From Protopterus annectens (taxonomy: Eukaryota; Chordata; Ceratodontiformes; Protopteridae): a DNA stretch of 64,000 nt. Shown piece after piece: positions 47,358-58,500 of the stretch. The notes beneath the pieces were generated by a model, which ran no database searches, was not told the DNA's origin, and worked only from the letters and a program-made list of their open reading frames with translations. The stretch spans positions 695,452,683 through 695,516,682 of the forward strand of contig NC_056748.1 in assembly GCF_019279795.1 (NCBI RefSeq), read 5' to 3'. Each line of letters begins with the position of its first letter. The stretch's first letter is position 1. Position numbers and translations under genes: made by a program.

Positions 47358-48061
47358 GGATTTTAGTTAGAGGTATCTGTCAGCATTAGGCTGACTGTTG
47401 TTTTAAGAACTGCTAATTCAGCTTTTAATGATTAATTGACAATTATGTTTAATTGACTGCTATTTTAGTATTTAAATAGGTTTGCTTATGTGTATGCCAT
47501 TAGTCTGAAGAAGTCTCCATTGTAGGAGACGAAAGCACTCACTTTTGGCTTGTATTTTATGTGGAATACTGTCTTGAACTTGTGGATTAAATCTTGAATG
47601 TTATTTCCTGGTGCTGCCATTGTTTTTTTGCTGTTTTGTATATCCTTATAATACCAAAACCCTGTAACGCTTTACATGCCTCTTTAGCCTTGGTTTCCAA
47701 ACCTTGTCTTGCATGTGCCTCAGTCCATTCATCTAGCATTCCATTGCAAGTACAAATATGTTTTCCTTGATAAAGGAGTATTCTGTACTGCTACACATCC
47801 CACGCTTAGCCAGCAAGATTATCTTTTCCTTTCAAATGAACTATCTTTCCCTAAAACTGAATGTATACATGAAAACAAAAGGCTGAATCTATATTTTCAG
47901 GCCTATTATTCTACCTTAATGTAGTACAGTGAACACACTAAATACTGTCAGTCTAGCAGCTCCCTGACAAATGTTTACAGGGATCTTCTTTTGTAGTTAC
48001 CTCATATCTGTATTACTAACTACTGTAATCTGGTTTGAATATACGGGATTTATATGCCACC
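47358..48061. other. Penelope 3' region and unassigned flank
   Basis: Penelope 3' untranslated sequence continues to about 47630. From there to 48061 no gene or repeat is recognised. Confidence 0.45.
47505..47555 (+). ncRNA. hammerhead-like ribozyme core in Penelope 3' region
   Basis: CTGAAGA (47505-47511, fits CUGANGA), then GTCTCC / GGAGAC (47513-47518 with 47525-47530, a perfect 6-bp stem II with loop ATTGTA), then GAAA (47531-47534). After GAAA a 2-3-bp stem III can be drawn (GC..GC, followed by TT), but I see no good stem I. Penelope-like elements are known to carry hammerhead motifs near their ends. This copy may be incomplete or decayed. Confidence 0.55.
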
Positions 48062-49454
48062 TCACTCATAATCTGCAGACATATCGTGATAGATAGTACC
48101 TTTGAGACCATAAAGGATATCACTGTTAGTTAATACCTCCAGCAACTTGGCCAATTTACCTGATTCCCAAATAGCTTTAGCAGTTCCATATGCAGGAAAT
48201 ATACACGATCCAGCAATTACCCCATTACTTAGATCCACACTCTTTAGAGTCTTTAAGTCTAAGTTCTGATGTGTGTATAATATATCTAAAACCTTCACGT
48301 TATTCTGAAAATCAGTGTCTTTTAATTATGTGGTTTCTAAAACTGATTAGGCCAGGTAATTTTTAACCATGCTGTTCCAGAAAATGCTATACACATCCTG
48401 AACCTGTCTCTGTGACTCTTTAGTTAATTAGTGTAAGAACTGTTAACCTGGCCTATTTTTTCTTCCCTATTTCTGTATGCTATAATGGTAAAATTACACT
48501 GTCTATTGCCCACGTTTCCTACCTCATGAACTGGTGCCTTATTGTACCATGATGTAGCAAATGAAACCTTAATGTACAATAATTATGTAAGGTGCACTGT
48601 AATCTGTAAATTAACAAATTAAGCCTGCTCTGTTAAGCCTTACATATACTGAATAAATATTATTACCTGTTTTTAGATAACTTGTTTTAATAAGCCTGTT
48701 ACAAATAATTTTGTCACTTTACCCTTATGACTGAATACATATAATGCTGTCACTTTACCCTTAAACTAATGACTGAATTATATGAAGTGTGATGTTATTG
48801 TATGTTGTAACAGAGTATGCATGTTATATTCTGAAATCTGACTGAAATGTACTATACTGAACGCATAACTGAGTATGAATGTCATATTCTGAACCTTGAC
48901 TAAAATTTACATTAAAGTGATATGTATTTATACTGAACATTTAAAATAGCTGTGTATATTCTGGAACCTGTTAGTACATTTTTCTGTCAGTGCCGTATGA
49001 ACATAGATAAAAACAGAAATTGAAAACTAGTACTGCTATACAATTGTCTGAAAATACGAGAATATTTGCATACTTGCTTTAACTCTAATTTGCAAAAATT
49101 CTGACTGCCTTGTGCACCACAGCTCTTGCCAAGTTTAGGCCTTACTCCACATTGCCCCAGTCACTGCTAAGGTGTTGGAGACTGTTTTAATCTCCATGTG
49201 TCCTTTTCTGTGTCCCCTTTTTCTTAGGCCTTTCAAACCTCCCCTTTTCCATCTCTTGTGCAAGGTTGGGTGACAGATGTTTTTGACTGTATTTAAAATA
49301 AATTCTGTAAATTATTTCTGCAAAGCACAAAAAACAGTATCAGGTCCTTAAAATAACATTTGCAGCTTTAGCAATTATAAACAGATAGCATTGATTTTTG
49401 CCCTGACTTATTTACATTTTTCTGCATTAAATAAACATATGCAGCTAATAAATT

Positions 49455-49565
49455 CTTATACGTCTGTAAGCAAACTGATAATGTACTATAGTGAACAAAA
49501 CCAATGTTACTAATAAAAACATTCTTGCAAGTCTGTAACTGAACTGATAATGTACTACAGTGAAG
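49455..49565. repeat. short local direct duplication
   Basis: Two ~41-bp copies (49455-49496 and 49524-49565) sharing gtctgtaa..aactgataatgtacta.agtgaa, separated by 27 bp. Confidence 0.7.
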
Positions 49566-50421
49566 TGGAAAGGCTGTAACTTTATTATTAAATCAAACGA
49601 AAATCTCAGTGGCATTATTTTTTTGTTATAACCTCAAATGAAAGTAATCCAACACTGTATTAATATTTCAACATTTTTTGCATTCCTGCGCCTCTATAAC
49701 ATTAATCTTAACTGTTGAAATGTCTTTGTTTACTCTCGTGACCCCCAGGTCTTAACATACTATTCTGTGTAAGAAACTCCACCCACTGTCTTAAAACAGC
49801 TGTTCCTTTAGCTGACTTCATTTATTTTTTTCAGTACTACTGAATCCTACAAGAATTTATCATTGCTGTCTACAATTTACTTGGATAAATAGTAAGAACT
49901 GTAACTGCATAAACTGTCACTAAGAATATTAAATTGATCTTTACCATACTGTTTTATGACGTACTGTATTGTCTTTAATTCAGCTCGCTGAGCTGGTCTG
50001 TAATCTGATAAACTGCAATTTCTGCATGAAATATATACGATTTTAAACCGATTACATAGACACATTTATTACTAGTTACTTGTCTGTCTTAATACAAGTA
50101 TGTCAAGTTTTTTTTTTTTTAATCTGGAAGTTTACTTGTCTGTCTTTTATCAAGTATGTGAAGTTTCTTTATATAGTATACACATGTATTACTAGTGTTG
50201 AACTGATCCATCCAATTCTGGAACTTTACTTGTCTGCCCATTTGTACAGGTACAACATAGGAGATGAACTTGTGACTTTAATGACACATAATATTTATAA
50301 TGCAGTCTTTTTATGCATGATATCTAAACTTTTGACTGTACTGTCACGTTTAAAATGTAGCCTTGACTTTAAGTTTTACATTCTGTAAACTAGAAAAATA
50401 TAATTTAATATCTGTGGATTA

Positions 50422-50503
50422 TTTATTTCACATTTGTTTACTGGGACCGTCGAACTGGGCTGATAGCCTATTTTCAGCGGAGGCCTGGGGAGAAAAGCTC
50501 CTA
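50422..50503 (-). mobile_element. SINE tail fragment (type 2 tail)
   Basis: Matches the terminal part of the SINE at 62396 (cacatttgttta..cgtcgaactgg..ttttcagcggaggcctggggagaaa against aacatttgttgaccgg..ttttcagtggaggcccggggagaaa). Only the 3' tail remains. 5'-truncated copies are expected for LINE-mobilised sequences; it could also be the tail of the partner LINE. Confidence 0.7.
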
Positions 50504-52330
50504 AGCAATATTATAATATAATATGGATGAAAAAAAAATTCTAACATAAACAATACTAAAGAGATTTGTTAACCTACAGTTCTACAAAACAACATAATTC
50601 AGCTGCTGGATAGTATTGTGAAACGTAGATACTATTGTTGTATGTAATAATATTCAGCAAAAGTCAATATTTGTGCTATGCCAAGAGAGTCAAAAACTGA
50701 TAGTAGGATGAAGGAGAAGCAGTGCCGAGAAAAAAGAGATTAAAGAAGGAAAAGAAAAGTTGAAGTAAGATTTATATAAAGGAAGAGGGGAAGAAATTGA
50801 AATAGGGGTTAAAAACGGGAGGAGATGAAGAAAATAATGAAGTGAGAGAAGTAGAATGGATGTTTGGAGTGCAAGGTTTAGTATACTAAGGAGAAGAAAT
50901 GAGCAGAATAAAAGGGAGACTAGAGTTAGGGAGGAAATAGTGTGAGGTGCTTTTTTGTCTGTCTGTATCAAGATATTATTTATTCACTGCAACAATTTAC
51001 CCCTACTACCATAATACAAATATCTTAATGTCTTCTAGACAAAACAATAACAAAAAATTAATTTGCCAAATCTGTAACTGTAAACCCTTTATTCTGCAAA
51101 TTAACTTGACTGCCATTTCTGGTATACCCTACACAATATAAATGCGTATGGTTACCCTTTTTTCTCAGTGGCCACTCCCAATAAGTCTTTCTGAGCACAT
51201 CAGCTGTGTTAGCTGAACTCAAATGTATTTTATCTTGAACCCATAAATCTGCATGTCCCTGAACATTTGCACAATCTACTGCATGCAATTTCTTACGTGT
51301 CATCTGTGTGAACTACTGTAAATGATGTAGCGTTTTTCATTTTCCATAAAATCTTGTTATTGAAGTCTAAAACAAAATATACATTTGATGAAATTCTCCA
51401 TACCTAGTACAGAGCTGTTACACTTTGAACTGTTAGCTGCTGTAATTTTTTACCCTTTAAATCCTGACAAAACTGCGTTTGTGTCCTCTAATAAAGGTCT
51501 GTTTGTAACTGAAGTTGATTTGTCTGGATTAATCAGTATATTATTCCATATTTTTTTCTGTAAACATTGAAATACTGTCATTTCTTTAAACCTTAAACAA
51601 TGACAGGTAAATGCTCAGGTTTGGTGCTGAGGATAAGCTGAAAATCTTTTTATAGAACTAGCAACAACACTAACTTTAGCTATGGTATGCATTTGTTTTT
51701 TTTTTTTTTTTACTTTGCTCTGAAATCTGTGTTGTCATTTACTTTATCAGATTGATCAAAATCTGCACTCTGATCCCTCTTATCCCGCTCAGTGCAATAT
51801 TTGCACTGGTTTGTGAAAACAAGAAACTAGAATTGATCACATTCTGAACATCTGTATTTGAAATAATGTGAGCTTGTGACGTTGCCTGCATGTTACGTAT
51901 GTTAACTGTGTTGACATCTGTATGTGCAGTACTGCGACTTAATTCTGTAGTTTGAATTACATGTAATGTAGAATTTATTACATTCTGAACATTTGTAGTT
52001 GAAATTGTACTACAACTTAACTCTGTATCTTGAATTACGTGTACTAAAGCATTTACACTGATGTCTGAAGTCTGTGAAAAAGAATTACTGACAGAAGTTG
52101 ACTCATTCTGCGAAACATGAGCCAGTGTGTCTGTTGCAGTGTGCGTCTGTGATTTAACCCTTTTGCGTTTGGAAATATGTAACATTTTTGAACCAGTAAC
52201 CTTCAACTTTAAATGAACACTTCTGGAACACAGTTTTTTAGATTGTTTTACCTACTTTATAACTTTAAACCAAACATTTACTGGTGTTTTAACTGTAGAA
52301 GTATTACTTGATGTGATGTTCTTCATCTCA

Positions 52331-52482
52331 CATTGCTGCAGTCCTTACACTTGGGTAGTCCGCTGTCCTCGGTCGGCCCGAATATCAAAGCATTAGGCTG
52401 ACGTCGGTCATGGCGCTTAAGAGTGACATCAGGACGTCAGGGTACAAATGCGCATGACCGACGTCATATCCTCAGTCTTTTT
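52331..52482. repeat. DIRS-C left inverted terminal repeat
   Basis: Starts cacattgctgcagtcc and ends tatcctcagtctttt. Contains GACGTC three times (52400, 52433, 52460), two of them within an internal inverted repeat (gacgtcggtcatg / catgaccgacgtc). Confidence 0.93.
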
Positions 52483-52630
52483 TGCCGCATGGTCCGATGC
52501 AGAAGCAGCGTTGCAAGTGCCGTTCGGCGTTCTGAAATTTTTCGAATTCGGAGTTTCAGACCGAGTCAAAGTTGGCTAAGTACCCCGTTGGGGAATATTT
52601 TAGTTTTTTCTTGCCTCAGTGGTTTACCGG

Positions 52631-54351
52631 ATGTCAGAAAAAGTGAATAACTGTATTTCTTGTGGGAAGCAGATACCGCATAGAGATTATCATACTTTGT
52701 GTATTCCTTGTTTGGGGCCTGAGCACGACGTTGTTGGGTGTCGCTTTTGTGCTAGGTTTAATAAGCGCACTATTAAGCCGGAGGTTAGATTGTGCCAGGT
52801 TGGTCTTGAGCGGTGCAATTACAATATGCCGTCGGATGCTCCGGCGCCGCTTCTTCAAGAAGCGCAAAGACAAAGCAGCTAAACCCAGGCAAGAAGAGTC
52901 ATCCGTGCGGACGCCGGTTCTTTGAGGCGTCGGTGGAACCGTGGTTCCACCGAGGCTTCTCTGGAGTCCCAGGGGGAGACTTTGATATTGCAGGATGTGG
53001 CCTCTCAGGAGGCAGGTCAGGCTGAGGGGGCTTCTCAGGTTACTGTTCTCCCTTCCCTTCCTAGGGTGGTTAGGCCCTCTCCTTCTGTTTCCAAGGCTTC
53101 TCCCAGAGGCAGGCCAGGTTTAGCTTCTGTTGGTGTCACTCCTAGTTCTTCAGGATCTGTGCCCAAGAAGCACATGCTCAAAATGGCAGAAGATTTAATT
53201 ACTTTGATTAGAGGCTCTTTGCCCCTCCTGATAAGAGGCCTAGGGTGGAACCAGAGTTGGGGGTTTTGAGCAGGTTTCGATGTTTCAGAGTCTTCGGCTG
53301 AAGACTTGCAGGAGTATTCTCCTTATTCTGATTCTGATGTGGATGATTCTACTCCTTCTGCTTCTCCTCCAGAGGATTTTTCTTTTCAGAGACTCTTCAT
53401 TCTATGAGGGAACATTTTAAGTGGGAAGGTCAGGACTTCTCTGATTCCAGGAAAAGGCTTAGGGAATTTTGCTTTTACCCCAGCATAGGCCTTTGGCTAT
53501 TCCTCCTGTTCTGGATGTTGTGGAAGATGTGTTTGGAGGCTTCACTTAATCCTGATTCTTTGCCTCCTGCTCCTGTTAAGCCGGACAGGTATTACAGGGT
53601 GCCTGAAGCTCATAAATATCTGTATAAGAGTCCTAGGGCGGACCCAGAAACAGTTAGTCAGGGACCTAAGGGTGTCAAGGCCTCTGTGGTAAAAAATCCA
53701 GTTCCTCCAGATAAAGAGGCCAGAGCTTTGGATAGATGGGGAAAGAAAGTCTATACTTCTTCCACCTTAGCTATGAGGGCTTTGAATTGCCAGTTTCACA
53801 TGTTGAAATATCAAAACTATCTTCTTTCTCAATTGAAGTCTAAGGTAGATGCTCTGGCGGAAGGCATTGAGTGTAAAGAATTGCAAGATTTGGTACATGT
53901 TTCTGAACAGGTGGGTAAGCATTCTTTGCAATGTGAATTTGATGCTGTACAGGCCTCGTCTAGGGTGGCTGCCACTGGGTCAGTTCTTCGCAGGCACGCC
54001 TGGCTGAGGGATCAGAATTTATCTGACCATGTTAAAACAAGGATTTTAGATGCTCCTTTACAGTCTGATGTATTGTTTGGTTCACCTGTGGAGGCAGTTT
54101 TAAAGAAAATGGAAGACAAGGCTAAGTCTATGCAGACTGTTAAAGATTTTTTGCAAGTTCAGCCTCCGAAGTTTAGTAGGAATTGGCCTGCTAAGGGGTG
54201 GACGTACCCTTCTTATGATTCACAGTCTAGGGGAAGATCTAGATGTGGTAGGGGTAGAGCTCAGGGCTCTTTCAGACCTAGAACAGGGAGTTCACCTGCA
54301 CAGTCTTCGGGTAAGGGCAGGGGCCAGTCCTTTCGTAAACAGTCCCAATGA
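52631..54351 (+). pseudogene. DIRS-C gag-like region
   Basis: ATG at 52631 opens MSEKVNNCISCGKQIPHRDYH with the Cys/His layout shared by A and B (CxxC, H, CxxC, CxxC). That frame stops at 52880. A Ser/Pro-rich middle is in other frames. The helical core and C-terminus form a long frame 53404-54351 (NPVPPDKEARALDRWGKKVY, ASSRVAATGSVLRRHAWLRD) ending in an Arg/Gly-rich, probably RNA-binding tail. The stop at 54349-54351 lies inside the RT frame, so gag and RT overlap. Confidence 0.8.
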
Positions 54352-55873
54352 CCTACCTTTTCAGCTGCCAGAGCCTTCTTGTCTAGCAGCACCTTTGGGA
54401 GGAAGGTTGGCACTTTTCAAAGAAAATTGGAATTTGATTACCCAGGACAAATGGGTATTGGATATTATACACCAAGGTTACAGGTTTTATTTCCATACAT
54501 TGCCTCCTTTCAAGGGCATGCCAGACGTTCCTCCTCCGCAAAGAATAGAGGCTCAAAAACAAATTTCTCTGCTGCTGCAAATAGGGGCCATACAGCCGGT
54601 CCCTCTGCCAGAAGTAGGCCTGGGATTTTATTCATGCCTGTTCCTAGTACCAAAGAAGGGGAACACGTGGAGACCAATTTTGGATTTGTCTATCCTCAAC
54701 ACTTATCTGGACATTCCCAAGTTCAAAATGTTGACGTTACAACAGCTTTTACCTCTGCTGGGCAAAGATCACTGGATGGTTACTCTGGATCTCCAGGAAG
54801 CTTACCTTCATGTTCCTATCAGGCTAAGTTGCAGGAAGTATCTGCGTTTTCGAGCTGGGACTTCTCATTATCAGTTCTCTGCATTGCCCTTTGGCTTATC
54901 TACTGCGCCCAGAGTGTTCACAAAGGTTCTGGCTCCAGTGATAGCTTTCTTCAGGTTAAAAGGAATACAGATTTATCCTTATTTGGACGATTGCCTGATT
55001 CTGGCCAAAGGAAGGGACGAGCTTCTTCATCATCTACAATATGTGATAGCAGTGCTAAGATGCCTGGGGTATTCTGTGAACGAAATAAAGTCCAGTCTAG
55101 TACCCTCTCAGGACATGTGCTTTCTGGGTGTGAGACTGAATACAGCATCCCAGATGGCCTTTTTGACCCCAGACAAACAAAAGAATCTTTCACTTTACTT
55201 CCATCAATTGTCTCATCTGTCCAGGCTGACTGCAAGGACAGTCCTTCAAGCCTTGGGGTTCATGGCATCTTGTATTCTGGTGCTTCCCAATGCCAAACTA
55301 CATATGAGGAAGCTACAATGGTATCTCAAAAATGTATGGACTCAGCACTGCCAAGATATGGACACTGTCATTCGGATAATACCTTGCATTCAAAAGAAAT
55401 TTTTGTGGTGGGCTCAGGAATGTCACCTAAACAAGGGACTCTCTGTGACCCGGCCAGAGGCGAGTCAGATTCTAACGACAGATGCCTCAGACAAAGCTTG
55501 GGGAGCTCATCTAAATGGAAAGTGGATACAAGACACGTGGCCTGCCAGACTACAACATCTACATATCAACTTGAAGGAGATGTTAGCAGTCCAATTTGCA
55601 TTAATAGCTTTCAAGGATTTACTTCTTCCAGGGCAGGTGTTGGTTCTAACAGACAACACAACTGTCATGTGGTACATCAACAAGCAAGGGGGAACACATT
55701 CCTATCCTCTATGCAGACAAGCAATGATTTTGTGGGAGACTGCTCTCAGTTTACAACTCAATCTTCAGGCAAGGTTTCTGCCAGGAGCACAGAACTCCTT
55801 AGCAGACGTGTTGAGCAGGCAATTATGGATCCCCACGAGTGGAAATTGGATCCTCATGTATTTCAGAAATTGA
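54215..55873 (+). CDS. DIRS-C reverse transcriptase / RNase H
   Basis: Long open frame (552 residues from the first in-frame start) overlapping the gag end by 137 nt. RT extension: LITQDKWVLDIIHQGYRFYF. RT core: FLVPKKGNTWRPILDLSILN, LDLQEAYLHVPI, SALPFGLSTAPRVFTKV and YLDDCLILAKG (about 54985). RNase H: LTTDASDKAWGAHL, LKEMLAVQFALIAF, LTDNTTVMWYINKQGGTHS and ADVLSR. All catalytic acids are visible. It is the most intact RT in the window. A 1-nt deletion near 55820 ends the frame early (WIPTSGN..), shifting the methyltransferase-like part out of frame. The true translation start may lie downstream of 54215 or use frameshifting from gag. Confidence 0.87.
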   Translation: MIHSLGEDLDVVGVELRALSDLEQGVHLHSLRVRAGASPFVNSPNDLPFQLPEPSCLAAPLGGRLALFKENWNLITQDKWVLDIIHQGYRFYFHTLPPFKGMPDVPPPQRIEAQKQISLLLQIGAIQPVPLPEVGLGFYSCLFLVPKKGNTWRPILDLSILNTYLDIPKFKMLTLQQLLPLLGKDHWMVTLDLQEAYLHVPIRLSCRKYLRFRAGTSHYQFSALPFGLSTAPRVFTKVLAPVIAFFRLKGIQIYPYLDDCLILAKGRDELLHHLQYVIAVLRCLGYSVNEIKSSLVPSQDMCFLGVRLNTASQMAFLTPDKQKNLSLYFHQLSHLSRLTARTVLQALGFMASCILVLPNAKLHMRKLQWYLKNVWTQHCQDMDTVIRIIPCIQKKFLWWAQECHLNKGLSVTRPEASQILTTDASDKAWGAHLNGKWIQDTWPARLQHLHINLKEMLAVQFALIAFKDLLLPGQVLVLTDNTTVMWYINKQGGTHSYPLCRQAMILWETALSLQLNLQARFLPGAQNSLADVLSRQLWIPTSGNWILMYFRN

Positions 55874-56259
55874 CAGTGTCATGGGGAACTCCAGACATAG
55901 ATCTGTTCGCTTCTCCACTAAACCACCAGCTGCCAAAGTTTTGCACAAAAAGGTTTCATCCCACAGCTTGGAAAGTGGATGCTCTTTCTTTCAATTGGAG
56001 CAATTTTCATGTGTATGCCTTTCCACCTCTGCCTCTCCTCCCAAAGGTACTCCTAAAGGTCAGACAGGACAAACCAAAGATGATTCTAATAGCTCCAGAT
56101 TGGCCTCGACAGCACTGGTACCCATTACTGAGAAGTCTGGTTCGGGAGCCTCCATGGCCTTTGCCTTCGATTCCACACCTGCTGTCTCAAGAGAACAGTC
56201 ATTTACTCAATGTCAAACTTCACTCTGTTCACCTAACAGCCTGGCATATTCTGTTTTAA
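55815..56259 (+). pseudogene. DIRS-C methyltransferase-like domain, shifted frame
   Basis: Continues the RT/RNase H protein in the next frame after the 1-nt deletion: MDPHEWKLDPHVFQ, IDLFASPLNHQLP, VYAFPPLPLLPKV (position of the N/DPPY box), LIAPDWPRQHWYPLL. The corresponding part in DIRS-B is fused in frame to RT/RNase H. Confidence 0.72.
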
Positions 56260-57298
56260 ACCCTGGAGGGTCTCAGCTTCCGCAGCAAGTTTTGAATGTT
56301 ATTTTGGAGGCCAGAAGGCCTAGTACAAGGAAAGTATACGCAGATAAATGGAAGAGATTTTTATTTTGGAGTGCAGCAAAGGAATTTGATGTTGCTAAGC
56401 CTAATTTAAGTGTGGCTCTTCAATATCTTGCTGAGTTACTGGACAAAGGGTTGTCCTTCTCTTCTATTAAGATTCATGCTGCAGCAATTTCTGCTCACTA
56501 TGACTGTGATCCACCTTTGTTTTCTCATCCTTTGTTTAAGCAATTCCTTAGAGGGCAAAGAATATAAGACCCCCACGTAGAGCTCCTACTCCTGCTTGGG
56601 ATCCCAATTTTGTGTTGGAGAAACTCACTCTACAACCTTTTGAGCCTGCAGCTACTGCTGAGTTGAAATATTTATCATGGAAGACTGCTTTTTTGTTGGC
56701 CATTACCTCTGCGAGAAGGGTTTCTGAATTACAGGCCCTTATGGCAGTTGAGCCTTTCTTAATTTTCCATAAGGATAGGGTATCTTTACGTACTAATCCT
56801 TCCTTTATGCCTAAGGTGGTTTCTAGTGTGGCTTTAAACCAAACTATTCATTTGCCTACTTTTTATGCAAACCCCCAAAATAAAGGGGAAAAGATTTTGC
56901 ACACCTTGGATATACACAGGCAGTTGCGATATTATTTGAGCAGAACTAAAGAGTTCAGGCAGTCTCAGCAGTTGTTTGTTTCTTTTGCTTTGGGTTCTCA
57001 GGGCAAGCCTGTGTCAAAACAAACTATTTCTAAGTGGATTGGGTTTTGTATTGCTTTCTGTTATTCCCATCATGGTAAGGAAGTTCCAGCTGGGATTAGG
57101 CCTCATTCCACTAGAGCTACTGCCACATCTACAGCTTTTTTAAGGGGGGTGGCAACTAAGGATATTTTGGAGGCAGCTACTTGGAGTTCAGTGCATACTT
57201 TCTCTAAGCATTACCACCTTCCACTTTACTCTAAATCTAGGGCTGGGTTTGCCACTGCTATTTTACAGGGCATTTTGGCAGCTCCTACTACTTTATAG
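56200..57298 (+). pseudogene. DIRS-C tyrosine recombinase
   Basis: First part lies in a frame overlapping the methyltransferase-like region (to 56567): RRPSTRKVYADKWKRFLFW and SIKIHAAAISAHY. A frameshift near 56555 is followed by an open frame 56612-57298 with the catalytic Arg (ARRVSELQAL), HSTRATATS and the nucleophile Tyr in TFSKHYHLPL. All catalytic residues are retained; a single indel separates it from an intact gene. Confidence 0.87.
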
Positions 57299-57333
57299 TT
57301 TTGCCATCCTCCCTTACCTCTGCTTTGGGATTC

Positions 57334-57434
57334 TACCCAAGTGTAAGGACTGCAGCAATGTGAGATGAAGAACATAGTACAGTTTTGTACCTACCATAAA
57401 TGTAGATGTTCGAAGATCCACATTGCTGCAGTCC
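57334..57434. repeat. DIRS-C internal complementary region
   Basis: tacccaagtgtaaggactgc..gagatgaagaacat joined to agtacagttttgtacctacc..cattgctgcagtcc. The halves are the complements of the left and right ends respectively. Confidence 0.92.
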
Positions 57435-57612
57435 AATTTACCCTCCCTCCTTCCCCTCTGTTGTTAGAGGCGGTTGTGTGGTTTGGGTTGTAAATATTAT
57501 ACATATTGTATATATATTGTTCATATGATTAGTGCTAGGGTGGTTGGTTGTTTTTTGCTGTCTTTTGGTTTTGACCTTTCTGTTTAGGGTCTTCTGACAT
57601 CTGGGGCAAGAA

Positions 57613-57764
57613 AAGACTGAGGATATGACGTCGGTCATGCGCATTTGTACCCTGACGTCCTGATGTCAGTCTTAAGCGCCATGACCGATGTCAGCCTAAT
57701 GCTTTGATATTCGGGCCGACCGAGGACAGCGGACTACCCAAGTGTAAGGACTGCAGCAATGTGG
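57613..57764. repeat. DIRS-C right inverted terminal repeat
   Basis: Complement of 52331-52482 with few substitutions (gatgtc for gacgtc at two sites). Confidence 0.93.
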
Positions 57765-57806
57765 ATCTTCGAACATCTACATTTATGGTAGGTACAAAAC
57801 TGTACT

Positions 57807-58500
57807 TTTCTACAAAAGGTATACAAGTGACTTTTACTGATGTAGTAAACTTTTCTGAGCTTTCTTAGCTAAAAATGTGCATATACGGCCTTGCATAACT
57901 TTATGATTCTGGAAGAACGTGCTCTGTCATCTACAGCTTTTAAAACTTTTTCTTGCTTCTTGGCTATGTAACGTCACAATGGAAACTTGAATGTTCATGG
58001 AGTTGGTGAAGTATGTTGTTGTTAACTAGATAATGCCTTTTTTATGTTCTGAAGGTTGTAGATTTTCTGAAATAGTGCTGGTCTGCTGATAATGTTTTAG
58101 GCTTTTCCTGCAGTAGTGTTTAAACAGTGGTGCTCTGCAAGCTGTCTTTCTTGTCTAATAGCTGCAATTACTGTATGTAGAGGTACGCCATCTGCTCTGG
58201 CTGTTTTCTGTACGAAGCTTACATCTGGAATATTACTGGTGTCTTACTGAAGGGTCTGCTCTGCAAGGAGTAACTGTAGTGTTGTTGGTTGTGGCCTTAT
58301 TCTATACACAGTCTCCCATCTGGAAAAACAATGGTGCGCTGCTGAAAACTCTGTTATGAAATAGTTTGATTTGACTGTTGATATACTGATGTTTCAATAT
58401 CTGTAAATCTATTTTATATTTAAGTATGTGTGATATACAACTCCCAAGAAAGACCAACTTGAGCTAGACTTCACTCTGCACTTCCTTAAACCTCCTGTAC
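57807..58500 (-). pseudogene. degraded remnant continuing across DIRS-C
   Basis: Minus-strand frames here (for instance SFVQKTARADGVPLHTVIAA near 58210) read protein-like and lie directly across DIRS-C from the 51.7-52.3 kb remnant. A frame can be followed over the insertion point. Identity unknown. It could be the 5' part of the same retrovirus-like element or of another transposon. Confidence 0.3.

Larger units (their letters stand above)
48062..52315 (-). pseudogene. degraded coding remnant, possibly endogenous retrovirus
   Basis: Several minus-strand stretches read like decayed protein: 48062-48298, 49877-50065, 51058-51303 and 51739-52206. The 49877-50065 stretch has AQRAELKTI followed about 14 residues later by ILSDS, the pattern of retroviral RNase H (AQ.AEL ... 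TDS). The others match nothing I can name. 51739-52206 is Ser/Thr-rich. No long terminal repeats were found. Between stretches the DNA is AT-rich with local duplications. An unrelated DNA-virus-like or transposon origin is possible. Confidence 0.32.
52316..57806 (+). mobile_element. DIRS-C, DIRS1-like retrotransposon, distinct subfamily
   Basis: About 5.5 kb, plus strand, complete with inverted repeats (52331-52482, 57613-57764), an internal complementary region (57334-57434), gag, RT/RNase H, methyltransferase-like and recombinase frames. Termini and internal region agree exactly by eye. Protein sequence differs clearly from A, B and D (YLDDCLIL instead of YLDDWLL). It lies within the degraded minus-strand remnant. 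Confidence 0.93.

Noticed and set aside
50690..50971. Minus-strand hydrophobic Ser/Leu/Phe-rich frame, possible membrane protein
   Set aside because: The plus strand is a purine-rich (GA) tract, so its complement encodes hydrophobic residues by composition; no further support.
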